Origin: Gymnothorax reevesii
Taxonomy: Eukaryota > Chordata > Actinopteri > Anguilliformes > Muraenidae
Length of the DNA stretch: 64,000 bases
Assembly: GCA_029721435.1 (NCBI GenBank)
Contig: CM056576.1
Span: forward strand, 73,735,876-73,799,875
Reading direction: 5' to 3'
The notes below the pieces were generated by a model. The model saw nothing but the letters and a program-made list of their open reading frames with translations. It did no database searches and had not been told where the DNA came from. This document shows positions 1 to 10,885 of the stretch, piece after piece; position 1 is the first letter of the stretch, and the number at the start of each line of letters is the position of its first letter. A program made the position numbers and the translations under genes.

Positions 1-608
1 AAAATGTAATGACTTTCAGATCACATGAGCTAAAGGCCCAGTCAAGGCCCAGTCACACAGCGAAAACGCATGAATTACGCATGAATTACGCACAGATTTT
101 CGTTTCTGCGCGGAGCGTACGTTGTATGCGTAATTCGTAGGTGGAACGAACGTGGACTGTCAGTGATTGTAAGTGGATGTGCGTCGAAGGCGGTTTGTGC
201 GTGATTTTGAGTTTTGAACGGTTCAAAAATTTTCCGACGCACAACTGTGCGTTGGTGTGCGTAATTCATGAGTCGGCATGCGTAGTTTATGCGTCGAGTA
301 TGCGTAACTATGCGCGGGACACTCGTCGGCCGTCAGTGCTTATGCGTCAGAACTGGTTTGAATCCGCGCACGTCCACATCCGTCCACTGATGCCCCACGT
401 TCATATCACGCATGAAACGCGCACGTGTCACGTTCATTCCACTGACATCCACTGACAATCAATTATAAAACTGACGAATAACTGACATATCACTGACGGA
501 AAACGCATAACGACGCACATCCACTGACGAGTGACGCATTTCCGACGCACGACTGACTGACAGAAAACTGATGATTCACTGATGTTCCACTGACGAACCA
601 CTGACAAC

Positions 609-809
609 TCACGTATGTATTTTGGCATATAAAAGCAGCCATTTCGGGCACTTTTGCCATTCCAGACCTACGGGACCTCCTAGCAGCAGCACCAGCAGCA
701 GGTTTTTCAGCAGCAGCAGCTTCTGTGGATCTACATGGACTTCTTCTTCAGCAGCTTTCCTCTTCTGCACCCTCGTCTTTGAGGGCAAGCGAGCTTTCCT
801 GGGTGGCAT
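609..809 (-). CDS. Small hypothetical ORF inside the Harbinger-like element
   Basis: This is a 66-residue frame lying in the only non-repetitive core of the element. It opens with a basic stretch (PPRKAR, then KRKAAEEE) and continues into a leucine run encoded by CTG repeats. A TATA-like sequence lies about 60 bp upstream on the same strand. It could be the first exon of a transposase or Myb-like partner left over from the autonomous parent, or a chance frame in CTG-rich DNA. I do not recognise the protein. Confidence 0.2.
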   Translation of the reverse strand: MPPRKARLPSKTRVQKRKAAEEEVHVDPQKLLLLKNLLLVLLLGGPVGLEWQKCPKWLLLYAKIHT

Positions 810-864
810 CTCTTGAAGTGTTCTTGATTGGCGAAAGGTACTGAGGAACTCCCGTCGTTCACCG

Positions 865-877
865 CTTTTTATATGCG
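865..877 (-). promoter_or_regulatory. TATA-like box in the Harbinger-like element
   Basis: On the minus strand the sequence reads CGCATATAAAAAG. It lies 56 bp before the ATG of the small ORF at 809, a plausible core-promoter spacing. This is seen in sequence only; activity is inference. Confidence 0.3.
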
Positions 878-2052
878 CTGAACCGAAGCGATAGTGACGC
901 CGAAGGTTCGTTTTTCGTGCGTGATCCGTCAGTGATTCATCCGTGGGGCATGCGTCGACATGCGCGGAATGAAAGTACTTGTACGTGGAATGTACGTGAA
1001 GCGTTCGTGTTTGGACGTGCTCCGCCGGTGATTCATGCGTCGGGCGTGCGTCGAATGTTCGTGGAATACTGCATCGTGTTTGCTATTATGCGTCGACGTG
1101 CGCGATATGTCAGTGATTGTAAGTGATACATGCGTGGTTCATGCGCGATTCATGCGTGATTCGTCCGAGATTTCTACCCCCGACACCCCGAAAAATTGGT
1201 CAATTTCTCAACGCACAAGCACGCACAAACCCAATCTGTGCGTGATTTGTGAGTGATTTGTGCGTGATCGGCTGTGTGACTGGGCCTTAATGTGTTATTT
1301 ACAATAGAACACAGATAACATTTAAAATGTTGAGACTGAGACATTTTACATTTTTATCCACAAAATTAGCTTTTTTCAAATTTTCTGGTTGCAACAGGTC
1401 TCAGAAAGTTGGGACACAGGCAAAAAAAGGGCTGAAAAAGCCATTATTATGTAAGAGAATCAGCTGAAAGAACATTTAGCAAGTAATTAAGTTAACTTAC
1501 ATCAAGTGGGATGGGGAATACTTTAAAAACAAATGTTCTTCAATGTCACTTTACAAAGGCTTTGAAAGTCTCATCATCGACAGTGCATAACATCATCAAA
1601 ATGTTCAGAGAAACTTGAAAAATCTCTGTGCGTAAAGGACAAGTCCAAAGACCTTTACTGGATGCCTGTGATCTTCGGGCCCTCAGACACCACCGTGTCA
1701 CTCACCAGCATGATTCTGTCATTGACATTACTAAATGAGCCCAGGAATACTTCAAGAAACCACTGTCACTAAACACAGTCAGCCGTGCCATCCACAGATG
1801 CCACCTAGAAATCTATCATGCAAAATTTGTGATTGTGTGATTTGAAAGTCATTGCATTTTGATTTTATTCAAAATTTACACTTTGTCCCAACAATTTTGG
1901 AATTGGGGTAGTACCTCCCCCAACTACATTAGTCATAGTGACATCGCGGAATAGCACTCACTCAACAGAACAGAGTGAGGAATTTTTAAAACCAAATGTT
2001 TTAAAATTAACTTCTATTAATATGGCCCAGTGTCAGACAAACAGGACTGACA

Positions 2053-2102
2053 ATGGATAATTTCCATATGAATAACACCATAAAATCTAAATTCAGCAAA
2101 AA
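2053..2102 (+). other. Candidate first coding exon of the C2orf78-like gene, copy A
   Basis: An ATG opens a 50-nt frame beginning M-D-N-F-H and ending at a donor-like GTGAGC. The same segment is conserved at 48206-48255, and a diverged version lies at 45317-45371. Against it, the phase does not join in frame to the acceptor at 2570-2571, so another exon would be needed or the exon is not real. Confidence 0.22.
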
Positions 2103-2571
2103 GTGAGCGAACCATGAAAAATTATAAATTACTCCCGATTCACTGTATTGCCAGTAAATTTCTTGAGCCAATGCAGGTAGAAGTTGCAAATGATGACACT
2201 CACTGAGCCATGATGATTCCTACCAGTGGTGGCTCATCGGCCCTAACAAAGGGAAGCCAAAACCTCGCCCTTCAAAGCTTAATGACTTAAACCTTTCAGT
2301 TTACTTTTCTTGATCAGCAGTTTGGTAGGACAGTCAAATTTATTTTCGATAGCAAATGACAACACAAATGATCAATACGTCTTTATAAATTAGTGAAGTC
2401 ATCTCCCAGAAAATTGTTTGTAAACATAGATATTCATAGATTTCAGGTCCATTGCTGCCATGCTTAGAGACGAGTGTTTGACAATTTTGAAAAACATCAC
2501 CTCGTTGAATTCTTTTTTTTTTGAGCTAGACAATAGCTTAACCAATGGAAAATACTCTGCTCTTTTTCTAG

Positions 2572-3711
2572 GGTATTATGGGCCCCCTCATTTTGTGATG
2601 CTGAACTCTTGGACACCATGGCAGTCACAAGGTTTTCAGCACTCAGTGAGGTCCCTGCCAGTCTGGGTGCAGCCCGCCATACCACATACCATCCACCCTT
2701 ATGTCACTTCCGGGGTGATGATGTATACCGCACCTCCTCAGATCCTGCAGCCAGTGCAGGTGCCCAACCAACTTTCGCGGAGAGCCGACGAATCCTGCCT
2801 CTTCAGGCACAGATCGGACCTGGATTCTGAATCTTTTCACGGAGTTGAGCCGGAGGAAAACACAGAGGGAGGACCCTCCAGGCAGCAAATAACGGCCCAG
2901 GTCCATGGCGGTCCTGAGGTCCAAATCAGCGAGCCTCATGTCTCCACACTGCCTAACACTGAGACTGCAGAGGAGGTTAAGGCAGAAATGGAAAAGACAG
3001 AACCATCAAAACGAGGCCGAACGAGGAAAAGGGAAGGAATACCAGGGATGAGGAAGAAGAGAAGGACGAAGGGCAAAGCTGATGAAGGTGTGAGGGTCGA
3101 GCCTCAAGTGGGCATGCCCATGAGCCAGCTGCGTGAGCGCATGACAGAGTCCATCAGGGTATTTCACTGCCTTGGGGACAAAACCAGAGAGAGGTTCTGC
3201 ACAGCCTCCCAAAGACAAACATGAAGCTGATTTAATCCGAAAGCCCATGGCAAGGTCTTGCAGTATCATGCTGCCACAGAGTCGTGAGAGTGGGAAAAGG
3301 AAGAGGATTTGTGAGCTCGGATTCCAGGGCGGCGTTGGAAAGACAACTTTTCCAGGGGATGTCACCTCAAGTTTGGCGCCTAGTTGCAATTCTGATGATG
3401 CCCCAGCTGGATCTGCTCCACAGCTGGCCAGAGAGAGACCCCATGTCAGTACGGACGCAGCATGTTGTCAGGCTAAGGTTTGTGAGAGAAGTGACCGAGG
3501 TTCCTGTCACTGGCAGTCCTTTCCATCCCTGAATGGATGCTCCCAAAACAAGTTCCCCTTTGTTCTGGAAGAGTCTACACCCATCCAGCCTTGGCAGCGG
3601 GAAGAGAGGGAGGCGATGAAAAAGAAGGCACAGAGAGAGAGAGAGCAGGCTGCCAGAGTGACGAAAATGGGTTTAGACTATGTTTTGGAGAGATTGAGGT
3701 ACAGAATGTAA
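2572..3711 (+). pseudogene. C2orf78/DUF4629-like gene, frameshifted copy A
   Basis: This is the counterpart of the intact frame at 48723-49864. A pyrimidine-rich tract ending in CTAG precedes a body that starts YYGPPHFVML. The frame then continues through a basic KRGRTRKRE segment and the conserved-looking ESIRVFHCLGDK stretch. It breaks near 3190, where copy B has two more bases in an AG run. The remaining coding sequence (to 3711) continues in another frame to the C-terminal block EEREAMKKKAQREREQAAR. Resemblance to the C2orf78 family rests on the VFH-x-LG and C-terminal motifs, from memory of the family. It is broken in this copy, but the rest of the sequence is well preserved, so inactivation looks recent. 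Confidence 0.55.
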
Positions 3712-3914
3712 CATAACCTGTACAGCCTAAAGTTTCTGGGCTTCCATTTTTCAATTAAATCTTACATTGAAAATATAAAAACTTATAAAGACTGGAAACA
3801 ATTACATTTATGAAATAGTGATGTTGAATTGTAGATTGAATAGCTTAAAACCAGTAAATGATACAAAGTCATTTAAAAAGTTATAATGAAACACTACTAA
3901 GAATCAACAACTTA

Positions 3915-5300
3915 CAAAATTACTGGCACCCCTGACTGGCACAAACAATCCAAAAATATACATATATAAACAATAATATTATCGAGAAATGAAATATACC
4001 GACGTGTCAAATATTTTTTTTTTAATTGATGTTTCGATGGAAACAGCCAAAATCATACAATTATTAAATGCAAAGTAAATTGCAACAAAATCTTGGTTTC
4101 TTTATAATTGGCACCCTTCATTTAGAACGCAGTGCGACCACCTCTGGCAAGGATAATGAAGTGGACTCTTTTCCTGTTATTTTTGACAATGTGAAGTCAC
4201 ACATTTGAGGGAAATTTGGACCATTCCTCTAACCAGATCCTTCACATTCTTGGGTTTGCATTTATCATCTGCGCTCTTCAACTCAGCCCACAGGTTTTCA
4301 ATTGGATTGAGGTCTGCGCTGATATGGCCATTGCAGAATGTTGATTTTGTTGTAACAGAGCCATTTTTGTGTGGATCTTGAGTGATGCAGAGGCAACAGA
4401 GGCAACTAGATTATGGCTAAAATATCCTGATACTTGGTAGAATTCATTATGCCAATAATCTTAACCAGTGCCCCTGATCCTCCATTTCACCATTTCACCG
4501 TGGGTGTGAGGTTCTTCTTCTTGTATGCCTCTCTGCTTCAACACCTAACATGCCAAGGCTTTATCTGACCGAAACATGCAATTTTGATCTCATCTGACCA
4601 AAGCATGTTGTTTCAGTCATTATTAAAGTGATGTTCGACAAACTCCTAGCGCTTACATCTGTGTCAACCGGTCAGAAAAGGCTTTCTTCAGGCAACCCTT
4701 CCAAAAAGCATGTGGCTGTGGAGTTGGTGCCTGATGGTGCTTTTTGAAACCTGGCGACCCTAAGATGCCACCAAGCCTGCAATTCATTCACAGTGATTCT
4801 TGGGGATTTTGTTGCTTCACTAACCATTCCCCTCAGTATCCTGGGGGGCAAAATGCAGTTGCATCCTCTACCTTTGCAGTTTTCAACAGTTTCCTATCTT
4901 TTGAATTTTTAAAATAATTGCCCTGACAGCACTCAGTGGCGTATTCAATTGTTTGTGAATCTTCCTTTAGCCAGTACATTTTTAAAAAGGTCTGTGACCA
5001 TCTGACTCTTTTGAACTGACGTTACGTTCTTGTTTTATTTTCTTCATGATGTTGGATGACAAAGGAATATTACATTCGTGTATCCTCCTTTTTATTCCTT
5101 AGTCAAACAGGAAGTGATGTAATGGCTCAATATAGTTCCTTAACACTAAGATATAACTTAAATAGTGGAACCTTGTTGAATTTTGTTCGATGTTATTTAC
5201 AATAATCTTGAAGGCTGACATTAATTGCGGAACCTTGATTTGGAGGAAATTTATTTTTAATTAAATCAATAAATGAGTTTGGTTCCATTAGAAAGTTAAT
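3915..5300 (-). mobile_element. Tc1-like family 2 remnant, copy A
   Basis: The minus strand encodes a decayed Tc1 transposase C-terminus. The DDE-region block L-N-P-I-E-N-L-W is readable near 4300, followed by a K-C-K-P-K-N-V-K-D-L-V stretch and stops. Copy A lacks about 50 bp near 4385 that copy B keeps. End points are approximate because terminal repeats are eroded. Confidence 0.7.
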
Positions 5301-5369
5301 ATTGTACAGTATTGCTCATGTTATGTAGATTTTCTGCGTAGGTATATATTTTAGAATATAGTAAGAAAA

Positions 5370-6600
5370 CCAATCACAATATATTGTGTGAACAGAAATA
5401 ATAGTATCTATCTGAGAGAAAAAGTCAGTATCTAGTGTGGCCATCCTCTGCTTTGATAACAGCATTTAATCTTTCAAAGTTTTCAGACACACATTTATTT
5501 ATTTATTTCTCACTTGCTAAACTATTCCATATGGTCACAACAGATTTGTTTCTCTCGGCATAAAGAAAATCTTAGATTTGCTCGACCAAATTAAGGTCTG
5601 GAGCAGGTCAAGACATAACTTTAATGCCACCAGATGATTCTTTCCATCTGAGATCATTCTTGTACAACTGAGAAGAGTGTTTATGATCATTATTGAGTTG
5701 AAAATAAAATCCCAGACTTATCAGTTTCTTCTCAGATGGCAAAGCATGCTTCACGAGGATGCTGTGATACTTCTTTTGATCCGTGATTCTGTCAATTTTT
5801 ATGAGATCACTGGCTCCTTTCGAGCAGAATGAACCCCAAACCGTAATATTACCACGTCCATGTTATACTGAAGGGGTTAAACAGTCGGTTTTGAATTTGA
5901 AATGTTCTCCAGCTCGACTACGGCACTCAGAAGTTCTGCGACTGGATGAGACAATTTTGAATTATTGATTCATCGGTCTGAAAGACTTGTTCCCAGTCCG
6001 TTGGTGCCCAATCCTTGTCTTGAGTATCTTGGGGAATTCAGGTCTTCCTTTGACTCTAAGAAGTATTATGTGGCAACAGACCATTTTCAAACAAGTGTCT
6101 GTTAATGGTTGATACTTTCATCTCTTTAATGCTGGTACTATTAATGTCATCACGGAGTTGTTGTACTGTCAACAGCCATTTTCTTTTTCCACTTTTCATA
6201 CATGGACAATGAACATGAGAGGCACTTAATCTCTGTTTTGAACCTGTATTGCCACTAGTTTTCAGTGAACCAGTCTCTTTGAAACACATTATGGTGTTTC
6301 TTAGAGTGCCATGGCAGCATTTAATGTCTTCAGAAATTTTTCTAAGAAACCAACCAACATAAAAGGCCAGAATTTGGCTACAAACAATCCCTGAGAGCTG
6401 TTTCCGTCGGGCCATCATATGAATAACACTGTGACTGCTCAAAGTTCATGTCACCTGATGTAATGGAACTACTGACCATTGGAGGAAATTCTGCAGAATA
6501 TTGTTTCCTCAATCTGTTTAAACACATTTTTAGCATGAATGATCATGGAATGAGCCTTCAAACATGCATTCATGCTGTGCAAGAGTCAAAAAAAAAAAAA
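5370..6600 (-). mobile_element. Tc1-like family 3 remnant, copy A
   Basis: The minus-strand frame at 6056-6442 encodes the N-terminal DNA-binding part of a Tc1 transposase, with G-W-F-L-R-K-I-S-E-D-I-K and K-E-T-G-S-L-K motifs. Further down the same strand, N-N-D-H-K-H-S-S and A-P-D-L-N blocks mark the catalytic domain, broken by stops. A more decayed relative is at 33171-34400. Confidence 0.75.
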
Positions 6601-7009
6601 AAATTGCAACACTTTTCAGTTGTTATGAAAAAAATCAATGTTGTCAATGTTTTAGTTTATTACCCATATTTTTAGTACATTTATAGGATTGACTTTATTT
6701 TTTTCTCATTGCCCGTATTGCCCATATTTTTCAATGTATTTTCACCAAAAAATTATCAAAAGGTTTTATTTGGACTTCTTTTAGACAAAAGTGGTGGTGC
6801 ATATTCATTACTGCACACTTTTCCAGTGGTATAACTATGACATTGCTGTGAAGTTGTATTTAAAGATGATGTGCTAATATTTACATTGAGCGTTGTCCTC
6901 TTTTCGAGCATAATACTCCCACTAGAGACTATGTTTTGCCCTCTTAATATTGCCTCACCAGTTCCCACTGACTGCTTTTTCCGTCATTGCACCCTCTTCC
7001 TATTTCAAA

Positions 7010-7860
7010 CACGTAGTGATTCAGCCCGTTTAAAAAAAAAATCCACCCTCTATCCAAAAATTATATCTAATTTAAGACCAGTCTCCAAACTGCCGTTTTT
7101 ATTTCTAATTCTGGAAAAAGCTGTTTGACAAATTACGCAATTTTTAAGAAAAAAAAAAGTAATTTATTTGAAACAATCCGATCTGGTATAAGAGAACTCC
7201 TAGCACTGAGACGGCTCATGTAAAAGTTCTTCATGAATTGTTTATAGCAGCTGACAATGGGGACTGTAGCATCTTAATTGTTTTGACCAGAGCGCCGCAT
7301 TCAACTTGGTTCACGAGAATTTGCTCATTACCAGGTTCAAAGACTGGGTTGGGATACCAGGGACTGCTCTTACCCTGTTCAATTTTTATTTTGAAAACAG
7401 AACTTTTAATATGACCGAGCAAAATACTTCCTCGGCCTCCCTTCCCTATGGTGTCCCTAAGGGCTCAGTTTTAGCACCTCTCTTATTCTCATTGTACATG
7501 CTGCTGCTGGGTGTTTTTATTTAGAAATTCGGCCTATCCTTCTTTTATTTTGCTGATGATATGCAAATATAGCTTCCCCTTAAATGCTACAGCCCTCAGC
7601 CTTTACAGCCATTCCTCAACTACTTCCAGAACATGAAAGAATGGATGGTAAAAAACTTTCTAAAACTAAAAACTGAAGTCGTTCTCTTTGGCCCCCCTGA
7701 CTACACCAATTTATTCATAATAAATTTGGCTTGCTGTCTCCCTGTGTAAAATCCTTCGCCAAAATTTGTGCTGTAATTTTTGATTCCTCGTTCAAATTAG
7801 ACAAACAAATAAACTCGTACCTGGACTACTGTAACGCTCTTTAAATGTGGGCCCCTGTCT
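7010..7860 (+). mobile_element. CR1/Rex-type LINE reverse-transcriptase fragment, copy A
   Basis: The plus strand reads through reverse-transcriptase signatures: G-V-P-K-G-S-V-L-A-P-L-L-F (7440-7490), the catalytic F-A-D-D-M-Q (7544-7570), then an N-F-L-K-L-K-T-E block and a Y-L-D-Y-C-N-A-L block near 7820. Stops and frameshifts separate them. This order is that of CR1/Rex-type non-LTR elements. Copy B lacks about 80 bp of it. Confidence 0.7.
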
Positions 7861-8003
7861 ATTCTTCTTCTTTTTCTTGCTCGACTTAAAATCTACATTT
7901 AATCATTTACCTACGTCAAGGACGAGAAAAAACCCCTAATGCTCTCCAACCTTGTCCTGTAAATCTCAGTCCATCTCAGCCTCCTTAACTTCTTCCTCAG
8001 ATC

Positions 8004-8545
8004 CTATTTAAGAGCCCCGTGTCCCTCAAGTAATGTAACCTCTGACCTGTGCTCTCTTACCCATCTCAACACGCCTTTTAATGTGAATTCCTGCACCCTG
8101 AACTCCCTCAAGTTACTCCTCATCACCTCTCTCTCTGTCTCATACCTCCTACAGTTCAGAATTACATTATTCACTGACTCCTCTTCCTGATATTCCTCAC
8201 ACAAACCTGTCTGGTGCTTCCCTAACAATCTCAGTATTTTATTTAATGCATAATGCCTCAGCCTCATCCTTGCAATCACCATTTCCTCTTGCCTATATCC
8301 TCTTCCTACTCTAAAATATAGGGGTATATTTTGATACCCCTTTGAATTTGGTACAAATGTCCCCCGTTCTGCTCTCCATTCCAACTTTCTTGCCCCATTT
8401 GATTCACTTTCCTCCACAGTAGATTTTTAACCTCTGCTTTACTGATCCTGCTTTGCATGTCTATATTTCCTTTCTTTAAAGCCCTCTTTGCCAACTCATC
8501 CACCATCTCATTCCCCCTCACCCCTACATGCCTGGGACCCACAGA
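8004..8545 (-). mobile_element. I-type LINE RNase H and tail fragment, copy A
   Basis: The minus strand carries an RNase H end motif (HVGVRGNEMVDELAKRA) and a cysteine-bearing tail with EEYQEEESVNNVILNC, typical of non-LTR elements that carry RNase H. Here the frame is broken near 8306-8417 by inserted bases. Copy B retains it as one 176-codon frame. Confidence 0.75.
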
Positions 8546-9198
8546 AAGTTTATCTTCCCTCCCTGATTTGCTATTCTTGTCTTGATTGTAGAACTTTGTA
8601 TAGTATATCTATTGACAGCTGTCGGAATGAAAGGATCTAAGAAATGCAAACACTGAGGATGAATATGAACAAATTGGCACTTTCCTAGTTTTCTCACCTA
8701 TCTTGGAGCAACCAACACTGCAACCATCTCCACTGTGTGGACTCCTTACTCATTAGATGTTCTTCTGTTGATTCCGCTTTCTTTTCCTGGTATGGCCACC
8801 CCAAATCCTGTTTCTCCTGTCAGGTTTATTTATTTAGTTATTTAATTATTTATTCATTCATTTATTTATTGACTTATTCATGTAAATACCCACTAATTGC
8901 AATGAAATACCCCAGAAACCCCAACATTATCTGGAAACATATTTTTATTCTTCCATTTTGATGTCAAAAAAGCGTAAGATTGAGAGCCCTGCCCCCATTC
9001 ATTCATACAAGCATTATAATTCAGCATCAGCATTAGCTTTTAACACCCTCTACGTCTACGGTATTTTTATCTGGTTGGTTGAGGATGTTTTCAAAAAATT
9101 ATTACTGGCAACCAAAACTTTTTCTCAAATATGTTAGGGACATTGTATGTTATTTAGACCCTGTGAAGGTATGTCAGATGAAAAATTCATACTAAACT
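8546..9198. other. AT-rich stretch, no gene seen
   Basis: Contains an ATTT-rich simple repeat at about 8825-8880. The rest appears to be decayed repeat. Nothing coding is supported. Confidence 0.5.
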
Positions 9199-9560
9199 CT
9201 AAAACTGTCTCCAGTGAGGGAATCTAAAACAACAGTGTTTCAGCATTGTAGATCTTCTTCGTTGGTAGGTAATTAGCAAGCTGTACTGCACGACCAAAGT
9301 GCCATCTAGTGGAGTTTTATGTATTAAATTAATAATTAATACATATTTAAAGCTTCCAGCCCTTTCCAACTCACTACCATACATGTTCAGCTTGATTTCT
9401 TCTTCCATTCTTTTTCTGGAGAAAAAGATTGTTTGTGTTTTTTCCACTGGAAGCCTACATGCCCAATCATACCCCCACTCCATAACCTCATCAGTTGCTC
9501 TATGTACTTTGGTAATTGTACGTTCCATGTTCCTGCCTTTCTTCCACAATGCCCCAAACT
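9199..9560 (-). mobile_element. I-type LINE reverse-transcriptase fragment, copy A
   Basis: The minus strand reads MWKKGRN, then VEKTQTIFFSRKR and ELERAGSFKYV, a block found just after the reverse-transcriptase catalytic motif in RNase H-bearing LINEs. It is probably the upstream part of the element at 8004-8545, separated by an AT-rich insertion. Confidence 0.65.
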
Positions 9561-9719
9561 TTGAATTATATCATCTGGCCAATTAGCTCAAATATGTCAT
9601 AAAATGGCTCAATCCCAGCAAATTACATTCCTTATGTCTCAAAACCTAGCAGGCACTTTGTAACGAAATGCACTTACAGCAGACTTCATTTATCACATTT
9701 ATCAGCTAAACCATCAAGC

Positions 9720-9990
9720 AGCATCACGGTTTTCAAAACATTGCCATGGCCTCAACGCTGACAACTTGGTGGGAAAAACTTCAACTCACCAACTTCAAAG
9801 TTGCACCATCCCTCCGCTAACCATTTTGGAATAAACATGACTTCACCGATAATTTAAAAACATGACATTTTCCTGCCTGGAAGGATAAAGGAATTACCCG
9901 TCTTAGCCATCTCATTCAGAATGGTACCTCAGTTTCTGGAGTATTTCCAATTAAAATCTATTGTCCTCTGAAGTCCAAGTAGAGAATTTG
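9720..9990 (+). mobile_element. L1-type LINE ORF2 C-terminal fragment, copy A
   Basis: With stops at two places, the plus strand reads PFWNKHDF, then HFPAWKDKGITRLSHLIQNG. This arrangement recalls the C-terminal region of L1-clade ORF2 proteins. It is short and decayed. Confidence 0.5.
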
Positions 9991-10179
9991 TTGAAACTGT
10001 CAGGTCCAGAGAAATTCCTGTGGATGACATATGCCTGGCAAAAAAATGACCACCTCTGTAAATCGCAAGACATCCAATTTCAATAAAACCTGGATACAGT
10101 TATAACGACATTAACCTCTGTTATTTCCTGTCCTCCAATCCACAATTCAAGTATTAGTCCATAGAAACCTTCAATACAT

Positions 10180-10500
10180 CCACTTTCAGCCTTAGATTGT
10201 GAAAGTAAAAAAAGTCCAAATCAAATGCAATGACAAATACGCACACACACAACCACACCTTAACTTTGTCCGTACGCTCACATACACACAAATTCAAATT
10301 CACCCCCCCCCCATTCATACCCTCCACAAACTGCAGTCCATCTATGTGCAAACAGAACGGTGTTATTGTTCTCAAGTGATTTTTAAATGGAACCTGTGTA
10401 ATTATTCCAATTATAGGTTTTCTGTTGTTGTTGTTGTTATTTTTGTTATTACTATTATTATTATTTCACATGTATGTTTGTATAGGTGCATGTATACTGT
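10180..10500. repeat. Microsatellite cluster, copy A
   Basis: CA-rich tracts (10235-10300), a poly-C run (about 10303-10311) and TTG/TTA triplet runs (about 10425-10465). Lengths differ slightly in copy B at 56490-56740. Confidence 0.8.
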
Positions 10501-10519
10501 TGTGGTCAAAAGTTTGCAT

Positions 10520-10885
10520 ACCCACTTAAAAGCACCAACTCACTTAATTTATTCAAATCTCTGCTCAAGACACACCTTTTTTTCCTTGGGCTTCAAATTA
10601 TTTTAAACCGTCTTTGATTTGCCTTTATGTAACGTTATTCAATGTTTGGTGTTTCCTTTATTGCCCCTGTTAACTGTGTTATTCTTATTACTGTAATGTG
10701 TGCACGTACATATACATTTATATGTGCATCAGTATGTATATATACGCGCGCGTGAGTGTGTCTGTGTCTGTATGTCCATGTATATATAGTGAGCATTTGT
10801 ATATACTGTCTGTGAAGCACGTTGGTCAGCTCATGCCGTTTTTAAATGTGCTGTGTAAATAAATTTGACTTCACTTCATTGAGCA
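10520..10885 (+). mobile_element. LINE 3' tail fragment, copy A
   Basis: It ends in TGTGCTGTGTAAATAAATTT followed by a short GACTTCACTTC repeat, and begins with a decayed S-L-L-K-T-H-L-F coding block. Both are familiar from 3' ends of fish CR1/Rex-type LINEs. A TG/TATA-rich stretch at about 10690-10800 interrupts it. Confidence 0.5.

Larger units (their letters stand above)
34..1287. mobile_element. PIF/Harbinger-like non-autonomous DNA element
   Basis: Copy B shows the empty site: GAGCTAATGTG there is GAGC-TAA-element-TAA-TGTG here, giving a 3-bp TAA target duplication. The termini are inverted (AGGCCCAGTCACACAGC on the left, its complement on the right). The left terminus carries an extra 11-bp tandem copy of itself. 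A TWA-type 3-bp duplication is characteristic of PIF/Harbinger elements, which is the basis for the family call. Both arms (about 60-620 and 900-1270) are packed with short degenerate subterminal repeats built on GTGCGTGATTC, GCGTAATTC and CACTGACG. No transposase is visible, so it would need one in trans. Confidence 0.75.
1..1911 (+). mobile_element. Tc1/mariner family 1 remnant, internally deleted
   Basis: This corresponds to the fuller copy at 46501-48064, and the window begins inside its left terminal repeat. The right end keeps the inverted repeat (GGAATTGGGGTAG) followed by a TA target. A Harbinger-like element interrupts it at 34-1287. Compared with the copy-B element it has lost sequence near 1505 and nearly all of the C-terminal transposase after about 1815, so it cannot encode transposase. 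Shared insertion sites place its arrival before the segmental duplication. Confidence 0.85.

Noticed and set aside
141..455. 104-residue plus-strand frame at the window start
   Set aside because: It lies wholly in the degenerate subterminal repeats of the Harbinger-like element and encodes a repeat-derived sequence.
917..1256. Two overlapping frames in the right arm of the same element
   Set aside because: Same cause: repeat units without stops. No domain.
2643..2939. Minus-strand 98-residue frame, repeated at 48794-49090
   Set aside because: Antisense shadow of the C2orf78-like exon.
10199..10606. 135-residue plus-strand frame
   Set aside because: It runs through microsatellites and a LINE tail.
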